NCBI GenBank assembly: GCA_022414725.1
Contig: CM039464.1
Coordinates: 60,433,908 to 60,497,907 of the forward strand
Length of the DNA stretch: 64,000 bases
Reading direction: 5' to 3'
DNA from: Microglena sp. YARC
Taxonomy: Eukaryota > Chlorophyta > Chlorophyceae > Chlamydomonadales > Chlamydomonadaceae
Shown here: positions 25,941 to 34,806 of the stretch, one piece after another
Position numbering within the stretch: position 1 is the stretch's first letter
Layout: the number at the start of each line of letters is the position of its first letter
Position numbers and translations under genes: made by a program
The notes under the pieces: generated by a model
Databases searched by the model: none
Seen by the model: only the letters and a program-made list of their open reading frames with translations
What the model was told of the DNA's origin: nothing

Positions 25941-26064
25941 TTCTAGCTCATCTAAATACTTCGGTAAAGAAAGGCTTTTGCAGAATGATATTGTTCCGCC
26001 TCCGCATTGTCTTGAGATATCCGGCATTTCCATGTTGTAAAGTTGTTCTCAAATAAGGTGGGAC
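25941..26064 (-). repeat. Right arm of the inverted repeat
   Basis: Reverse complement of 20,892-21,019, with CTTCGGTAAAGAAAGGCTTT and TTGTTCCGCCTCCGCATTGT. It lies just past the telomeric tract. Confidence 0.85.
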
Positions 26065-26147
26065 ATAACGGTTTTTTACGCACCATTTACAAATGGCCCA
26101 ATTCAGAATCGATTGGTTCACGGATCACCAATTCATTTCTGTACACT

Positions 26148-26840
26148 TCAGACTTCATACTTAATTTGAAAGAACTTGTTGTAGATAAATGCAGCAACAA
26201 CGGCAACAAATACAACAACGGTCGCCCCATTAAAGTACATATTGGCGCGGGCGAGGCCCGCCTGTTCGCGGGGCAAACGGCACTCCCTTGACCCAGTATG
26301 TGCTGAATAGGGCACAACGTACATCATGGGCACATATTTTTCATCCGGCATGCTGTCTATCAATCCCTTCATAATCAAATTCATCAGTGATCCCGGCTCA
26401 TCGTTAATGCTCTCCATGAGCTTTTCCTTCTGCTCATCCACCTCTGAACGCTTGGGTTGGAAGGGCTCCAATGCTTGCATGTACGCGATGTAAGTACGCT
26501 CAAGCTCGTTTACCTGCGCAAGCGACTTAGCGTTTTTGAGAGACGCCACGAGCCTGGCGTCTTCGTAGTTTGACCCCCGGAAACAAACGCCTTGCAATTG
26601 CCAAATGCCTCGCGGGCTGAGACGACGTTGGCATCCGTCCAAGAGATTTTTTCAGACTCCATACTGTATCTCTCCCGATACTCCTGATGGTATTCGCAGT
26701 TTTTTGTTGTTATCGAATAAATTGGGGAATTCTTTATACCTGTATCTGGCAATCAAAGCGGAAATTTGATCGAAAATGCGCTGCAACTGCTCGACATTGT
26801 TTCGGACGCTTCTACCAACGAAACTGTTTTTTTCGGACAA
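26148..26840 (-). pseudogene. Broken gene for a tail-anchored-like membrane protein
   Basis: Three minus-strand frames follow each other: one starting near 26,840 ('FDQISALIARYRYKEFPNLF'), a second ('SWTDANVVSAREAFGNC') and a third to the stop at 26,148. The last frame has a charged helix-rich body ('RSEVDEQKEKLMESINDE') and one hydrophobic C-terminal segment ('ATVVVFVAVVAAFIY') followed by a short basic tail, as in tail-anchored or virion membrane proteins. No ATG is evident at the N-terminus. Two frameshifts are needed. The family is not recognised. Confidence 0.55.
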
Positions 26841-26889
26841 GAAAAAGACTGGGAGAAGAAGAAGCTCGAGCTTGAGGATGCGAAGAATT

Positions 26890-27177
26890 ACAAGGGGATG
26901 TCACGGAGGTAGCTTGTCGACTGTATCTGCCACATGCGATTCCCGGTGCGACCTTGATATTCGATACCGAGTTCAAGATTCTCAACGCGACCCATGCTAC
27001 ATCGCTTCCGCGGAGAAGTTTCGTATCGAGAAGGAGGAGAAGGCACGTCTCAATAAAGAGAGAGTGGAGAAGTGTCTTATCGATAAAGAGAGTTGTGTTT
27101 GTCCGGTTTGCAAAAAGACGTGCAAGACCCCAGATGGTGTAAGTAGACACTTGCTTGACAAACACATCAACATCTGA
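26890..27177 (+). pseudogene. Duplicated fragment: coiled coil and C2H2 finger
   Basis: This is a partial copy of 25,340-25,743. It starts with the shared ~100-bp sentence containing GCGATTCCCGGTGCGACC and then reads 'EKFRIEKEEKARLNKERVEK' followed by an intact finger 'CPVCKKTCKTPDGVSRHLLD' and KH. The two Cys and two His fit a C2H2 zinc finger. The N-terminal part of the parent gene is absent, so this is a fragment. Confidence 0.6.
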
Positions 27178-27189
27178 TGTAAGCGCTCA

Positions 27190-27480
27190 TCTGCTCTCAC
27201 AATCGCAAGGCTTTCATTCATTGCATGGAACTGTTGGGTCAAGGGAGACCGCTTACATTTTGCAGGGATGCGGCGTGTTGTTCATGGGCTACAAAAACAT
27301 GATGGTGTTCCACTGCAAAGTGGGTTGCTACACCACTTTAAGGTGTACCCCGTACACTCCAGAAAGCGGTTTAAGTGTACCGTACACTCCAGAAAGCGGT
27401 TTAAGTGTACCCCGTACACTCCAGAAAGCGGTTTAAGTGTACCCCGTACACTCCAGAAAGCGGAAATTCCGTCGAGTGTA
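27190..27480 (-). mobile_element. Dispersed element end with 32-bp tandem repeat
   Basis: Contains CTCTCACAATCGCAAGGC, ATGGAACTGTTGGGTCAAGG and CAGGGATGCG, the same series as 37,365-37,440. Then CCGTACACTCCAGAAAGCGG is repeated four times with a 30-32-bp period (27,343-27,463). In the related copy at 37,440-37,492 this word appears once and runs into the element end CATTTTAGTATTCCGTCG. Here the array seems to have expanded inside the element end. Confidence 0.7.
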
Positions 27481-27487
27481 CACCTGA

Positions 27488-27939
27488 TTATCTATCGTGA
27501 TGGGCCAACGCTACATTGTAGTGCTTCAGTTCAAATACATACTCGCGCCTGCGAGAAACCAGGGCATTCTCCACAATATTGAATGTGCGGCCGCCACTAG
27601 TAGGCAAGTAAGCAATTACTGTTAAGTAGGCCTTGGTTGAATGAGACTGTAGGTGCGCGGTCATCCCATCGCCAAGGGCAGACCGGTGCACCTTTTCTGC
27701 GTTTGAATCTATTCTACGCCTTTCAAGAACGCGTTGATTGTTCAGGGGTGACAACTGGATTTTCCAGCAACTGGCCTGTCTGATTCGTCACGTGAATTGC
27801 CCCAGAAATGAGAACCCTCCATGTGCACCGCACTGTAGCGAATCCCATGTTCCACCGAATGTAGTAAGCCGCCTACAAACCATTTATACTCAATCTGAGA
27901 AAGTTGGACATGCCATGCGATTCTCAGTTTTGCAAACAT
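27488..27939 (-). pseudogene. Unidentified broken reading frame
   Basis: Two overlapping minus-strand frames (27,742-27,939 and 27,488-27,754) read as a possible single protein with one shift near 27,750. Visible text includes 'FVGGLLHSVEHGIRYSAVHM' and 'TFNIVENALVSRRREYVFEL'. It starts directly inside a Tc1-like terminal repeat (27,940-27,984), so it may be element cargo or an interrupted gene. Not recognised. Confidence 0.3.
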
Positions 27940-27984
27940 TTATTTCCATCTGATATATGTTTCATTTTACTGTTCCGCCGACTG
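27940..27984 (-). mobile_element. Tc1/mariner-like terminal repeat
   Basis: Read on the minus strand it starts CAGTCGGCGGAACAGTAAAA, then TGAAACATATATCAGATGG. This is the same end as at 50,945 and at the transposase remnant (48,588). The outer flank here is TG rather than TA. Confidence 0.75.
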
Positions 27985-28082
27985 CAGATACCGCCAACAA
28001 AACACAGGCTAGTGTAAAACCCTGAACCCTACGTACTTTATATATCATCTTCTCGCTTCTTGCATTATGTCTGTCCATCAAG

Positions 28083-29505
28083 ATGCATTCTCTCACGCGT
28101 CCATCATCATCTTCGTCGTCGTTTCCCTGTGCTGACGACGTCGTTGCCACGTGAAATTATGTTTCAAATCGCCATTCTGTCTTCGAACCCCCGGATCGTC
28201 CTGGTGTGCAAAACCCTTCGCAACGGATTCCCGGGAGCGGCCCTCGCCCAACTGATCAGTCCGCCGCATAGAGCAGGAGAGATGATGGCGAAGGGGGGGC
28301 GTGCCGACCTCCTAAAGTATGCCTGGAGTCAGATCCGCTGCGCATCAAGGTAAAGAAGGCAGACGCCGCAGGCACCCACCCCATACCACCAAAATTTAGG
28401 GGCGAACGCAATCAACAGCAGGGCCCTGTGGGCGGCGGCCAAGGCAGGCCACGCAGACGTGTGCAGTCTACTAATGGACCCAGCGGTGGCTGGACGTGCG
28501 TTCCGGGCACGCGCGAACGCCGTCAACAGCAGGGCCCTGTGGGATGCAGCCAAGGCGGGACACGCAAGTGTCTGCAAGCTGCTGATGGACCCTGCGGTGG
28601 CTGGCCATGCGTCCAGGGCCCGCGCGAACGCCGTCAACAGCAGGGCCATGTTTGAGGCGGCCAGGGCAGGCCACGTAGACGAGTGCAGACTACTAATGGA
28701 CCCCACGACGGCCGGCGGCCACTCGTCCAGGGCCCGGGCGAACGATGACAACAGCAGGGCCCTGTGGGCGGCGGCCGCGGCAGGCCACGCTGACGTTTGC
28801 AAGCTGCTGATGGACCCGGTGGTGGCGGGCCCCGGGTTCAGGGCGCGTGCGAACTACGGCGACAGCTGGGCATTGAGATTGGCTTCCCAGAACGGACACG
28901 CGGACGTCTGCAAGCTGCTGATGGATCCAGCGGTGGCTGGAATTGAGTTCAGGGCCAGGGCGAAGGCTTGCAACAGCTGGGCATTGAGATTGGCTGCCCA
29001 GAACAGACACGCAGATGTGTGCAGACTACTAATGGACCCCACGGCGGCAGGTGGCCCCGAGTTCCGGTCATGGGCGAGCTACGGCGACAGCTGGGTCTTG
29101 TGTGCGGCCGCCAGGGAAGGACATGCGGACGTCTGCAAGCTGCTGATGGCGGCCCCCGGTTTCCCGGCACGCGCGAACGCCGCCAACAGCAGGGCCCTGT
29201 GGGTGGCGGCCGCTGCAGGCCACACGGACGTGTGCAGACTACTAATGGACCCCGTCGTGGCAGGAGGCCACGAGTTCCGGGCCCGGGCGAACGCCGTCGA
29301 CAGCAGGGCCTTTTGTGAGGCTGCCAAGGCAGGCCACGCGGACGTGTGCAGACTACTAATGGACCCCGTGGTGGCGGGCGACGAGTTCCGGGCCCGCGCG
29401 AACGCCGTCAACAGCATGGCCTTGTGCGAGGTGGCCAAGACAGGCTACGTGGAAGTCTGCAAGGTGCTGATGGATCTAGTAATGGTGGAGGCAGGCAGGC
29501 CATGA
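28083..29505 (+). pseudogene. F-box/ankyrin-repeat protein (GC-rich copy)
   Basis: The ATG at 28,083 gives 'MHSLTRP', matching the 'MHSHTRS' start of the minus-strand paralogues. A shift leads into an F-box-like segment 'SLPREIMFQIAIL' and 'NPRIVLVCKTLRN', then 'MMAKGGRADLL', and from about 28,400 into some ten ankyrin-like repeats. The unit is 37 residues (111 bp), built on 'GHADVCKLLMDP', longer than the usual 33-residue ankyrin. The main frame 28,459-29,505 is uninterrupted; frameshifts lie at about 28,130 and 28,360. In giant viruses such proteins are thought to link host targets to the SCF ubiquitin ligase. This copy is much richer in G+C than the paralogues at 48.6-61 kb. Confidence 0.8.
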
Positions 29506-29665
29506 GTTCACGGAACGGTCGGTTCCTCCTCCATCGTGTATTGTATGTTGTGTCCGCAAGGTTTCTACAGAAGTAGTTCAATCTACGAAAGTCCTTCTTC
29601 TTCACCTTAGCGTAAGCATAACTAAATATAATTATAAATGGACATATCCCTCCACAAGTTGTCCC

Positions 29666-29920
29666 ATGGCGTCTGCAAACAATGCGCCCCCCCCGGATTG
29701 GACTCTCATACACAAAGCAAAGATCAAAGATCTGGAGAGCGGCGAATTCAACTCGTTGGATCCATTCCAAACAACGCTTGGAATATTTCAACGCGTGTTT
29801 CTTTTGATTCCTTTGACCATTGTGGTATTAGTTGTTAGCCAAGAAGGGTCCGATGCAGAACTGTTCCCCATGAAACCATTTAAAGGGATTTCAAGTTTAT
29901 TGTCAAAGATTGAGGTGTAG
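29666..29920 (+). CDS. Small membrane protein, copy 1
   Basis: ATG 29,666 gives an 84-residue protein starting 'MASANNAPPPDWTLIHKAKI' with one transmembrane segment ('VFLLIPLTIVVLVV'). The first ~55 residues are nearly identical to the protein at 31,182-31,403, and the upstream ~120 bp (29,549-29,665) are also duplicated before the second copy, so gene and promoter were copied together. Only two bases separate its stop from the next ATG at 29,923. Function unknown. Confidence 0.65.
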   Translation: MASANNAPPPDWTLIHKAKIKDLESGEFNSLDPFQTTLGIFQRVFLLIPLTIVVLVVSQEGSDAELFPMKPFKGISSLLSKIEV

Positions 29921-29922
29921 CG

Positions 29923-31046
29923 ATGTTTTCCAACGACAGTATCAAGGACGAAATTAATAAACACATCATAGCACAATTAAATCAGAAAGATGCACAATGG
30001 GATTGGACGAGATTGAGTAGAAACCCTATCATTACTTGGGAAATTGTCAATGCCAATCTTGACAAGGAATGGAATTGGTATGGTATTAGCAGAAACCCCA
30101 CATTAACTTCGGAAATTGTCACGTCCATTCCAGACATACCATGGAACTGGCTTGGAATAAGTGCGAACCCAAACATCACATGGGAACTTGTCGCTACCAA
30201 CCCTGACAAACCCTGGGACTGGTATGAATTAAGCAGAAACACAAACATCACTTGGGATGTTATCATAGCCAACCCTGACAAACCTTGGTATTGGGTGGCC
30301 ATATCACAACACCCAAACATCACTTGGGATGTTATCATAGCCAACCCTGACAAACCTTGGTATTGGGTGGCCATATCACAACACCCAAACATCACGTGGG
30401 ACATTGTTGTTGCAAACCCTGACAATAATTGGGACTGGATGGGATTAAGCAGAAACCCTAATATAACATGGGATATTGTTGTTGCAAACCCCGACAAATA
30501 TTGGAATTGGTGTGAATTGAGCAGAAACCTAAACATCACTTTGGACATTGTCTCTTCTAATCCTGAAAAACATGGAGTTGGGTCGGTTTAAGCTGGAACA
30601 CAAACATAACATGGGACATTGTTGCTGCCAACCCATACAAACCATGGGATTGGATAGGGTTGGGTCTGAATTCAAATATAACATTTGACATTGTCCAAGC
30701 CAATCCTACCAAACCATGGAATTTGGTGGAGCATATCACAGAACCCTACAATTACGTGGGATATAGTTGTTACCACCCTGAAAAACCTTGGGATTGGAGG
30801 GGATTAAGCAGAAACCCAAATATCACGTCGGAAATTGTAAATAGCAATCCTGACAAACAATGGGATTGGTGTGAATTGAGCATACAAAGTCAAATGCTTC
30901 TTCCATCAAAAGATCTTTGTAACATCATAAAAAAACGTAGAGCAGCTAAAGCAATCCAGAAAACATGGAGGCATGTTATTACAAACCCGTCTTATATTGT
31001 ATGTAATCGAAGATTATTGAGAGAATTCAATGAGATTGTGCAATGA
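29923..31046 (+). pseudogene. NPNITW 24-residue-repeat protein
   Basis: ATG 29,923. About twelve tandem repeats of 24 residues (72 bp) with the pattern N-P-N-I-T-W-E-I-V..A-N-P-D-K-P-W.W..L-S. Repeats of this kind are, to my recollection, common in large algal and protist viruses. Two neighbouring repeats near 30,242-30,385 are almost identical at DNA level, indicating recent unit duplication. A one-base loss near 30,565 shifts the frame, and two compensating shifts distort one repeat near 30,725-30,775. The C-terminus 'AAKAIQKTWRHVITNPSYIV' followed by 'CNRRLLREF' is also found at the end of the 46,826-48,115 protein. The function of the repeat is unknown. Confidence 0.8.
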
Positions 31047-31181
31047 GTGAGTGAGTGAGTGACTGGCAATCCGCAAGGTTTCTACAAAAGTAGTTCAATC
31101 TACGAAAGTCCTTCTTCTTCACCTTAGAGAAGCATAACTAAATATAATTATAAATGGACATATCCAACCACAAGTTGTCCC

Positions 31182-31403
31182 ATGGCGTCTGCAAACAATG
31201 CTCCCCCCCCGGATTGGACTCTCATACACAAACCAACGTCATATTCTCAGATCAAAGATCTGGAGAGCGGCGAATTCAACTCGTTGAATCCATTCCAACC
31301 AACGCTTGGAATACTTGGACGTGTGTTTCTTTTAATACCTTTGACCATTGTGGTATTCGTTGTCTATATCTTCCACATTTTGCTCGAAATCTATATCTTC
31401 TAG
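31182..31403 (+). CDS. Small membrane protein, copy 2
   Basis: ATG 31,182; 73 residues starting 'MASANNAPPPDWTLIHKPTS' with a longer hydrophobic end ('IPLTIVVFVVYIFHILL'). Paralogue of 29,666-29,920, with an insertion of about five residues after the shared start. The 5' sequence 31,066-31,181 repeats 29,549-29,665, including TCTACGAAAGTCCTTCTTC and TAAATATAATTATAAATGG. Probably a one-pass membrane protein of unknown role. Confidence 0.62.
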   Translation: MASANNAPPPDWTLIHKPTSYSQIKDLESGEFNSLNPFQPTLGILGRVFLLIPLTIVVFVVYIFHILLEIYIF

Positions 31404-31554
31404 TTTGCAATGTTGTATTAGTCAAGGAGGGGTCAGATGCAAAACTGTTAATTACTGAACTTGTTTTGCAGCATCTGTATGAGAATCGTTGGAATCTATC
31501 CGAATCTACAAATTAGTATAAGAATAATTTCATGTTTGAGACTAAATAGTGAAT

Positions 31555-32028
31555 ATGGCTACTATTTCATTGTACCATTTGAATATAATGATAGTTTCGT
31601 TGGTTCGCGATGCCAGTGTGCTAGAGAGCACTGATTGGATAGAATGGATTAATCGTATATCCCGTATATACAATCATAAAATACCAAAGTCGTTGATCGA
31701 GTCTCTTGCAAAATTCAACATACCAGAGCTTGACGAGTTTGTCAAATCTCAACGGTGCGTGATGACAGAAAACAATAAAAAGAAAGCCAAACAGATTGCA
31801 GAAGTCGAAGCTAGGTACGCGCAATGGATAAATAGACGTGATTCTGGAAACCAACGAGTTCACAGAGAAAGATTAGACAAGCTCCAGCGTGAACTTGACG
31901 AGGCTCGCGAAAAGGCAAAATGTGCACACGATGCATATGTTCAAAAAATGGCTCCGGAGTGGGATCGGGCGATTAGTTGTTTTGTGAAACAAAGGGAGAC
32001 GAACAGACTTAAGTGGATGGGGTTGTAA
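31555..32028 (+). CDS. Unidentified coiled-coil protein
   Basis: ATG 31,555 is preferred to the in-frame GTG six bases earlier. The 157-residue product has a globular start ('SVLESTDWIEWINRISRIY') and a charged helical second half ('RLDKLQRELDEAREKAKCAH') that looks like a coiled coil, ending 'NRLKWMGL'. The frame is uninterrupted and nothing competes on the other strand. Not recognised; likely a viral accessory protein. Confidence 0.6.
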   Translation: MATISLYHLNIMIVSLVRDASVLESTDWIEWINRISRIYNHKIPKSLIESLAKFNIPELDEFVKSQRCVMTENNKKKAKQIAEVEARYAQWINRRDSGNQRVHRERLDKLQRELDEAREKAKCAHDAYVQKMAPEWDRAISCFVKQRETNRLKWMGL

Positions 32029-32189
32029 TGTTCAGCGGTCTGACAGACTGTGTGAAATTCATTAGAAATTGTTGGAGTTTAGGGTTTTAATCCCCGCAGC
32101 GGAGCGACCGAGCCACTCGTGGATGTAGCCGGTCTCTACATATGGACTGTGACAAACAGGCGGAAAGCGTGAGAGAAGAAGGGGGATGT

Positions 32190-32292
32190 CACGGCGGTAG
32201 CTTGTCCACTCCTATCTTCCACATGCGATTCCCGGTGCGACCGTGATATTCGATACCGAGTTCAAGATTCTCAACGCGACCCATGCTACATG
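32190..32292 (+). repeat. Third copy of a ~100-bp gene segment
   Basis: Contains CACATGCGATTCCCGGTGCG and CGATACCGAGTTCAAGATTC. Matches 26,895-27,003 along its length and the coding stretch 25,340-25,412. Here it is detached from any reading frame. Confidence 0.85.
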
Positions 32293-32475
32293 GTATTTGC
32301 AGATCCAATGCCGCAATCAGGCTGTCGACGCCACGACCTGTCCACACGTACTGGAAGACGACATCGGCCATCTCCCGAAAGACGGCACCTGAATTACCCG
32401 CGTCAAGTTGGTAGTACTCGTATCCAACGTCGCGACGGGGCTTGAATCGAGGGTCTCCGAAAACAAGGAAACCGT
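32293..32475 (-). pseudogene. T5orf172-like C-terminal fragment
   Basis: The minus strand reads 'FKPRRDVGYEYYQLDAGNSG' then 'ADVVFQYVW', closely parallel to 'QPRRDVGAEYFEVGEATVYN' and 'LENVLKYAW' in the T5orf172 gene at 43,693-44,031. Only this C-terminal part is present; the frame then runs into the repeated segment 32,190-32,292. Confidence 0.45.
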
Positions 32476-32499
32476 GGCTTTATTTGAGAAATACTGTAT

Positions 32500-33503
32500 C
32501 TATCCTTGGAAGGCGAGACCGACATTGTGGTCGGAGAGGATCTGTCGCACTCGGGTGTTAAGTCGCATCTGCGCGTAGAAAGTGCTAGGCTTAACGACAG
32601 GATATACGATCCTCACGTCTGTCCCGAAGTTGGTCATGTCGAACACAACCACCTGCACTCCACCCGCTCCATTCTCCTTGTACTTCCCTAGAATATCGGG
32701 CTTAATGCGTGTGAAGTCGACATCCGGGTAGTTCTCTTTTTTAGTGGGATTAAGAAGGTCGTTGATTATGATACGACGCACGAAGGATACGTCGGGCACG
32801 TCCTCTTTGTCCCCCACGCGAGAGACGTTAGTGAGCTTGACATTCACATGCATCCACTTGTTTGTAGCGAGAGAGAGATTGGTCGTAACATTGTTGTATA
32901 TAGTGTTGTTGGGGATGGTGATGTACGCATAGGTGTGGAAGTCCCGAACTACCGTGTGTAGCAGACGGAAGTCAACCACAATACCAATTACGTCTTTGAC
33001 CTGTATGGTGTCGCCGATGCGGTAGATTGCAAAGGTTGCAATCAGCACACCCGATAAGAAGTCGCCAAGCACTCCCTGCATTGCCAGACGATGGTTAAAC
33101 CGAAAGCGGTAATAATCGCAACCACACCCGTTGTGTGCAGCCCCACGACCTGCATTGTCACAAACACACCCAGAATTAGAACGACCCAGAACGCCATCAA
33201 GGCGATCAGCCTGGTGAGAACGCTCCGCTTGTCATCTGTCTTAATGTTCCCCAACTCCTTTCCTGCATCGTCTGATTTTTGTAGGGTCACGGCGACGATG
33301 TCACGGTCCTTGGACAGGACGAGTCCCCGAATACCGACCGCGATTGCAATGGTCACCACAATCATGACCATCGCAATCCCTCCGCGTGTCAATATGCCGC
33401 GACTAGAAAGATCCCAAATGTTCGATTTCTTGTTTTTTACCTCCCCTTTGCCCTTAACGGAATATTTTGTCAAACGACTCAACGTTTTTGAGGCGGCCAA
33501 CAT
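32500..33503 (-). pseudogene. MscS-type mechanosensitive channel, one frameshift
   Basis: ATG 33,503. Frame one (33,503-33,042) carries three hydrophobic segments ('GGIAMVMIVVTIAIAVGIRG', 'ALMAFWVVLILGVFV', 'VVAIITAFGLTIVWQ'). Frame two continues from about 33,081 with the pore-lining helix and beta domain typical of MscS: 'QGVLGDFLSGVLIATFAIYR', 'IGDTIQVKDVIGIVVDF' and 'TYAYITIPNNTIYNN'. Together ~330 residues, in the usual MscS range. Such channels release osmotic stress and occur in bacteria, algae and some giant viruses. The single shift near 33,081 may be a sequencing error. The gene starts 28 bp from a transposable element (33,531). Confidence 0.85.
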
Positions 33504-33530
33504 TCTTATAAAGTAAATATCTTAAATTTA

Positions 33531-34014
33531 CAGTCAACGGAATACTTAAATGAAACCGCTTCGTGTACGGCACACCTTGCGGTGTAACCTAATGTTGTCG
33601 CGACCACCGGAGGGGGACCGAGTGGTGTCTACAACAATACGAGTTTTTATTCATCAACAACAACAGAGCTGCTGTGGGCAAATGGAAGAGGTCGTCCTAG
33701 ACCCATCAATTCCATGCAGTGCAGCCTTGCGATTGTGAGAGCAGAAGAGCGATCCCGGTCCGAGTAAATGCATGTTTCTGGAGAGAATCGCAGTCCTCGT
33801 ACCTCTGGGTACCGCTCGATCGATTTTTGAGAATCGACAAGGGAAGTGGCGAAGCCACCCCTCCTGTGCTTCTCTTGTGCGCCTTTACGTTTAGCTTGAG
33901 ACATAAGCACCAAGGAATCACAATTCCGATCCATACCATGTTTCGCAACCAGGCAAAATCGGCCGGGAGGCAGGAACGCCCATTATATGTTTCATTTTAC
34001 TGTTCCGCCGACTG
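33531..34014 (+). mobile_element. Complete non-autonomous Tc1-like element (484 bp)
   Basis: The left end starts CAGTCAACGGAATACTTAAA and the right end, read inward, starts CAGTCGGCGGAACAGTAAAA; both continue TGAAAC. TA lies outside both ends (33,529-33,530 and 34,015-34,016), as expected for Tc1/mariner target duplication. It holds no transposase. Its interior contains one end of the second element family (AAAATCGGCCGGGAGGCAGG, about 33,956), so it is a nested composite. Confidence 0.8.
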
Positions 34015-34016
34015 TA

Positions 34017-34175
34017 GCATGGCAGTCCGTCGAACTTGGGACAATCGCCTTCGTTGAAGACAAGAACAACGCCAGCCTGCCACATGAAGTCGGACGAGTT
34101 CCAAGTGTTACACCCGCAATGCGTTTGATAAACGCCTCGTCCAGTGAGAAAAGTAGTGCCCTTTTTTGCAAAGTC
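34017..34175 (-). pseudogene. Orphan fragment of D5 helicase
   Basis: On the minus strand two frames give 'DEAFIKRIAG' and the end of 'AGVVLVFNEGDCPKFDG' as in the main D5 gene (39,650-39,850). The piece begins directly at the outer edge of the transposable element 33,531-34,014. Confidence 0.7.
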
Positions 34176-34337
34176 AAGGGGGATATATATGATGAGCGAA
34201 GTGCAGAGGAATGTTTACATTGATAATGTGGCTTTTCAATTATTTGCTTTGTCCTGCTTGAATACTTAAAAGTCAAATAACGTTGACAAACCGGTCGAGG
34301 ATATAATCACTCTTGGGATGATGGGTCGTCTACAGTA

Positions 34338-34600
34338 CAGTCAACGGAATACTAAAATGAAACCGCCTCGTGTACGGCACACCTTACGGTGTAACCAAAT
34401 GGTGTAGCAACCCACGGGGAAGTGGAACACCAATACGATTTTGAATCAACAAATTGCAGGATGTTAACGAGAATATCGTGGTTCTTTTTTAGATAACGGC
34501 TCCCAATCCTGCAGACTCCGTATCGTTCTTTTGTCGGTACGTTCGAGAGTGTCCATTGAAGGACCAGCCGCACTTAAGCGATTCCGAGACACGGTCAAAC
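34338..34600 (+). mobile_element. Dispersed Tc1-like element, copy 2
   Basis: Starts with TA then CAGTCAACGGAATACTAAAA and runs through the same words as copy 1 at 21,084-21,325 (GCAACCCACGGGG, ACGAGAATATCGTGGTTC, TTCGAGAGTGTCCATTGAAG). No right-hand inverted end was found, so it is probably truncated. Confidence 0.75.
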
Positions 34601-34806
34601 TGCACGGGATGCAATCGGACATTGTGAGGCACTTCATTACTGGAAACCCTGACTTCGTCGACACCACTTCATTCGAGGACGTGTGACGAGAATCCGCAGC
34701 CGTGGCATGGGTGTGAGGATGAGTGAATGAATGTACGGACGGATTGGTCACCGGTAAGGTGTCACACAATTTGTGTCTCCGACTGTATTCGTTCTGTATT
34801 AAAACT

